Shown here: piece after piece, positions 62,543 to 64,000 of the stretch
Numbering within the stretch: position 1 is the stretch's first letter
Layout of the letters: each line of letters starts with the position of its first letter
Assembly: GCA_015146655.1 (NCBI GenBank)
Contig: VKHL01000017.1
Span: forward strand, 124,001-188,000
DNA from: Ochromonas danica
Lineage: Eukaryota > Sar > Chrysophyceae > Chromulinales > Chromulinaceae
Direction of reading: 5' to 3'
DNA: 64,000 bases
Translations under genes and position numbers: made by a program
The notes under the pieces: generated by a model
The model's input: the letters and a program-made list of their open reading frames with translations, nothing else
The model's database searches: none
Told to the model about the DNA's origin: nothing

Positions 62543-63536
62543 TGAGGACTCGAGGATAGGCAATGGAGCGAGTGTCGTGTCCTCCTCTTTGGAGTCTGTG
62601 AGAGAAGAAAAAGAGAACACCAGCAATGCGATGATAGCGAATGAGATCTCTTCACTACTATCGCGGACAATTCAATCACAATAGAGGGTTGAAGTGCTGA
62701 TCAAGAATGTGTTGGTTGATGTGATACTAATGATGATTTAATCTTAGCATTTATATAAAGGCTAAACGCAATAGTGAAAGCGGCCGGGAGGGCTTTGTAG
62801 CAAAGACCTCTTGCGATCAATTCCAATTGACTCTAACAGCATGTGATAGTAGTTGGTAGTAGTAGGACGACGAGAATACAAGTGATATAGTAATATGCGG
62901 CAGTTGTTTAGACTAGAGAATAGCCGTCGCGGTCGGCAGTGGTGACGGGGGAGATAGCCCCGCCAGACAGTGTGAGCCAGCCGTCCGATCCATAGACACC
63001 ATAACAGCCCTCTGAACTGATCACGACGACTGTGCCGTCTGTAGTGATGGACGTAGTGTTTTTATAGCATACAGACAAATTCTTCACGGCTCCTTTACTT
63101 GTGTCGTACTGAGTATAGTAGTTGGAGGCATCAGTGCTGAAATAGACGAAGTTCCCGCTGTTCACCAAGAAGCACTTGCTAGTGGCGTTAGAGGAGAGGT
63201 TAGGAAGGGAGACCGTGCTCTGCAGACTCAAGGATCTGCCGTAGATCTTGTCGTAGAGAAAGATATAGAGAGTGTTCACGCTGTCCAGAGAGTCGATCAC
63301 GTAGAGGTGGTCAGGGTCTGAACTGTAAGCGCAAGCGCGACTGAAGGGTCCCAGCGAGCCCGCCCCATAGCAGCCAAAGGACGAGCCGTCTGATCCGCAA
63401 GTCAAATATCCGATACTAGTGAGATCATCAGACACCGTGAAGGTGGTATAGAACGATGGGGTTTCTGTTTGCTGTTGATTAGCGGGAAAGTGAAACTTGA
63501 GATCGCTTCTCCCGTCTTTGCGGACGATCTCTCGGT

Positions 63537-63567
<31 letters not shown>

Positions 63568-63718
63568 TGATGTCATGGCAATGAGAAGAGAGAAGGCCAA
63601 CAGGCAGAGGCTAAGACAGAGCATAATACGAGTCATGATGACAACACAAACAGATCTTTCAGTTCTGAAGGCCTGGAAGGGGCACAAGCAAGAAGCATCC
63701 CACGCAATAATACTGTCT
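62543..63718 (+). repeat. Direct duplication, copy B (1,176 bp)
   Basis: Partner of 58581-59756. Here the 3' end of the coiled-coil gene is an orphan (62543-62684), since upstream exons are absent, while the secreted-protein gene is complete. Confidence 0.9.
62908..63636 (-). CDS. Secreted protein with poly-Ala tract, unrecognised, copy B
   Basis: Single exon, 242 aa, ATG at 63636; protein identical to copy A at 58946-59674, including the (CAG)9 repeat at 63540-63566. Upstream only about 80 bp are shared with copy A, so the two copies may have different promoters. The lack of visible differences means the duplication is very recent or the copies are being homogenised; an assembly artefact is also possible. 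Confidence 0.7.
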
Positions 63719-64000
63719 GTCTCAAGGGAACGCTTGAAATAGTCGAACGGTCTGGCATGAAGTCGGCCTCAACACGAATTATTTTGGAGAGCTCATCAAA
63801 GATCATCAAATCTCCGTCGACATCGAGTGCTGCATGCTTCTGTTCGGCAAGGACAACTGACCCAGTCAGAGAAGATCTCTGAGGATCTGATGTATTTGTT
63901 GGATCAGATTGTTAGTTGGTTAGTTTAGAATAATATAGATTGGATTGTATTTTATTCAGAAAGAGATAGAAGGTACTGTAGCTCCGAGTCCGTACACGGC
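63719..64000. other. Right edge with a coding-like minus-strand stretch
   Basis: On the minus strand about 63719-63860 the frame reads EQKHAALDVDGDLMIFDEL, resembling an EF-hand loop one residue short, then IIRVEADFMPDRSTISS. It joins the duplication boundary without a stop. It may be an exon or a relic of a gene lying to the right. The rest is AT-rich. Confidence 0.3.

Overview
The window is nuclear DNA of a eukaryotic microbe with a compact gene layout. Genes have few, short introns (about 55-100 nt, GT-AG, one probable GC-AG) and lie 50-400 bp apart, often in head-to-head pairs. My best guess is a stramenopile (ochrophyte) alga or a close relative. Three things point that way: a DUF1997 protein with a signal peptide followed by an S-A-F-type junction, as in complex red plastids; a phosphatase with a similar leader; and a selenocysteine thioredoxin reductase with a fused glutaredoxin-like domain. 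The lineage is inferred, not proven.

Layout. 1-7.6 kb: 3' part of a giant Cys-rich multi-pass membrane protein. 7.8-9.1 kb: a divergent phosphoglycerate kinase homologue. 9.4-10.2 kb: SmB. 10.5-12.8 kb: methylmalonyl-CoA mutase. 13.4-18.9 kb: Rossmann fragment, secreted alpha/beta hydrolase, gamma-SNAP, PAP2 phosphatase, HIR/SPFH protein. 19.3-22.8 kb: tandem TylF-type methyltransferase genes. 23.5-25.5 kb: flavin-reductase-like protein and DUF1997 protein. 26-27.7 kb: AT-rich island bounded by short direct repeats. 28.6-38.1 kb: TPR protein, IQ-motif coiled-coil protein, RING membrane protein, NAA40-type acetyltransferase. 38.4-46.7 kb: two GH36 alpha-galactosidase genes, tail to tail. 46.7-49.5 kb: a glycosyltransferase fused to a 5'-nucleotidase-like HAD domain. 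49.8-58.7 kb: small conserved-looking ORF, polyQ coiled coil, ArfGAP-FYVE, selenoprotein TGR, MTHFR-like tail-anchored protein, coiled coil. 58.6-63.7 kb: a perfect-looking 1.18 kb direct duplication flanking a decayed Tubby/PDR-ABC region.

The genes do not form one pathway. They are mainly housekeeping functions (splicing, propionate catabolism, vesicle traffic, redox, histone acetylation). The strongest observations are the UGA-Sec codon of the TGR with a candidate SECIS, the GT4-nucleotidase fusion, the two paralogue pairs whose near-identical tracts alternate with diverged ones (gene conversion), and the PGK homologue lacking several catalytic residues. I did not see rRNA, tRNA, CRISPR or a recognisable virus-derived element.
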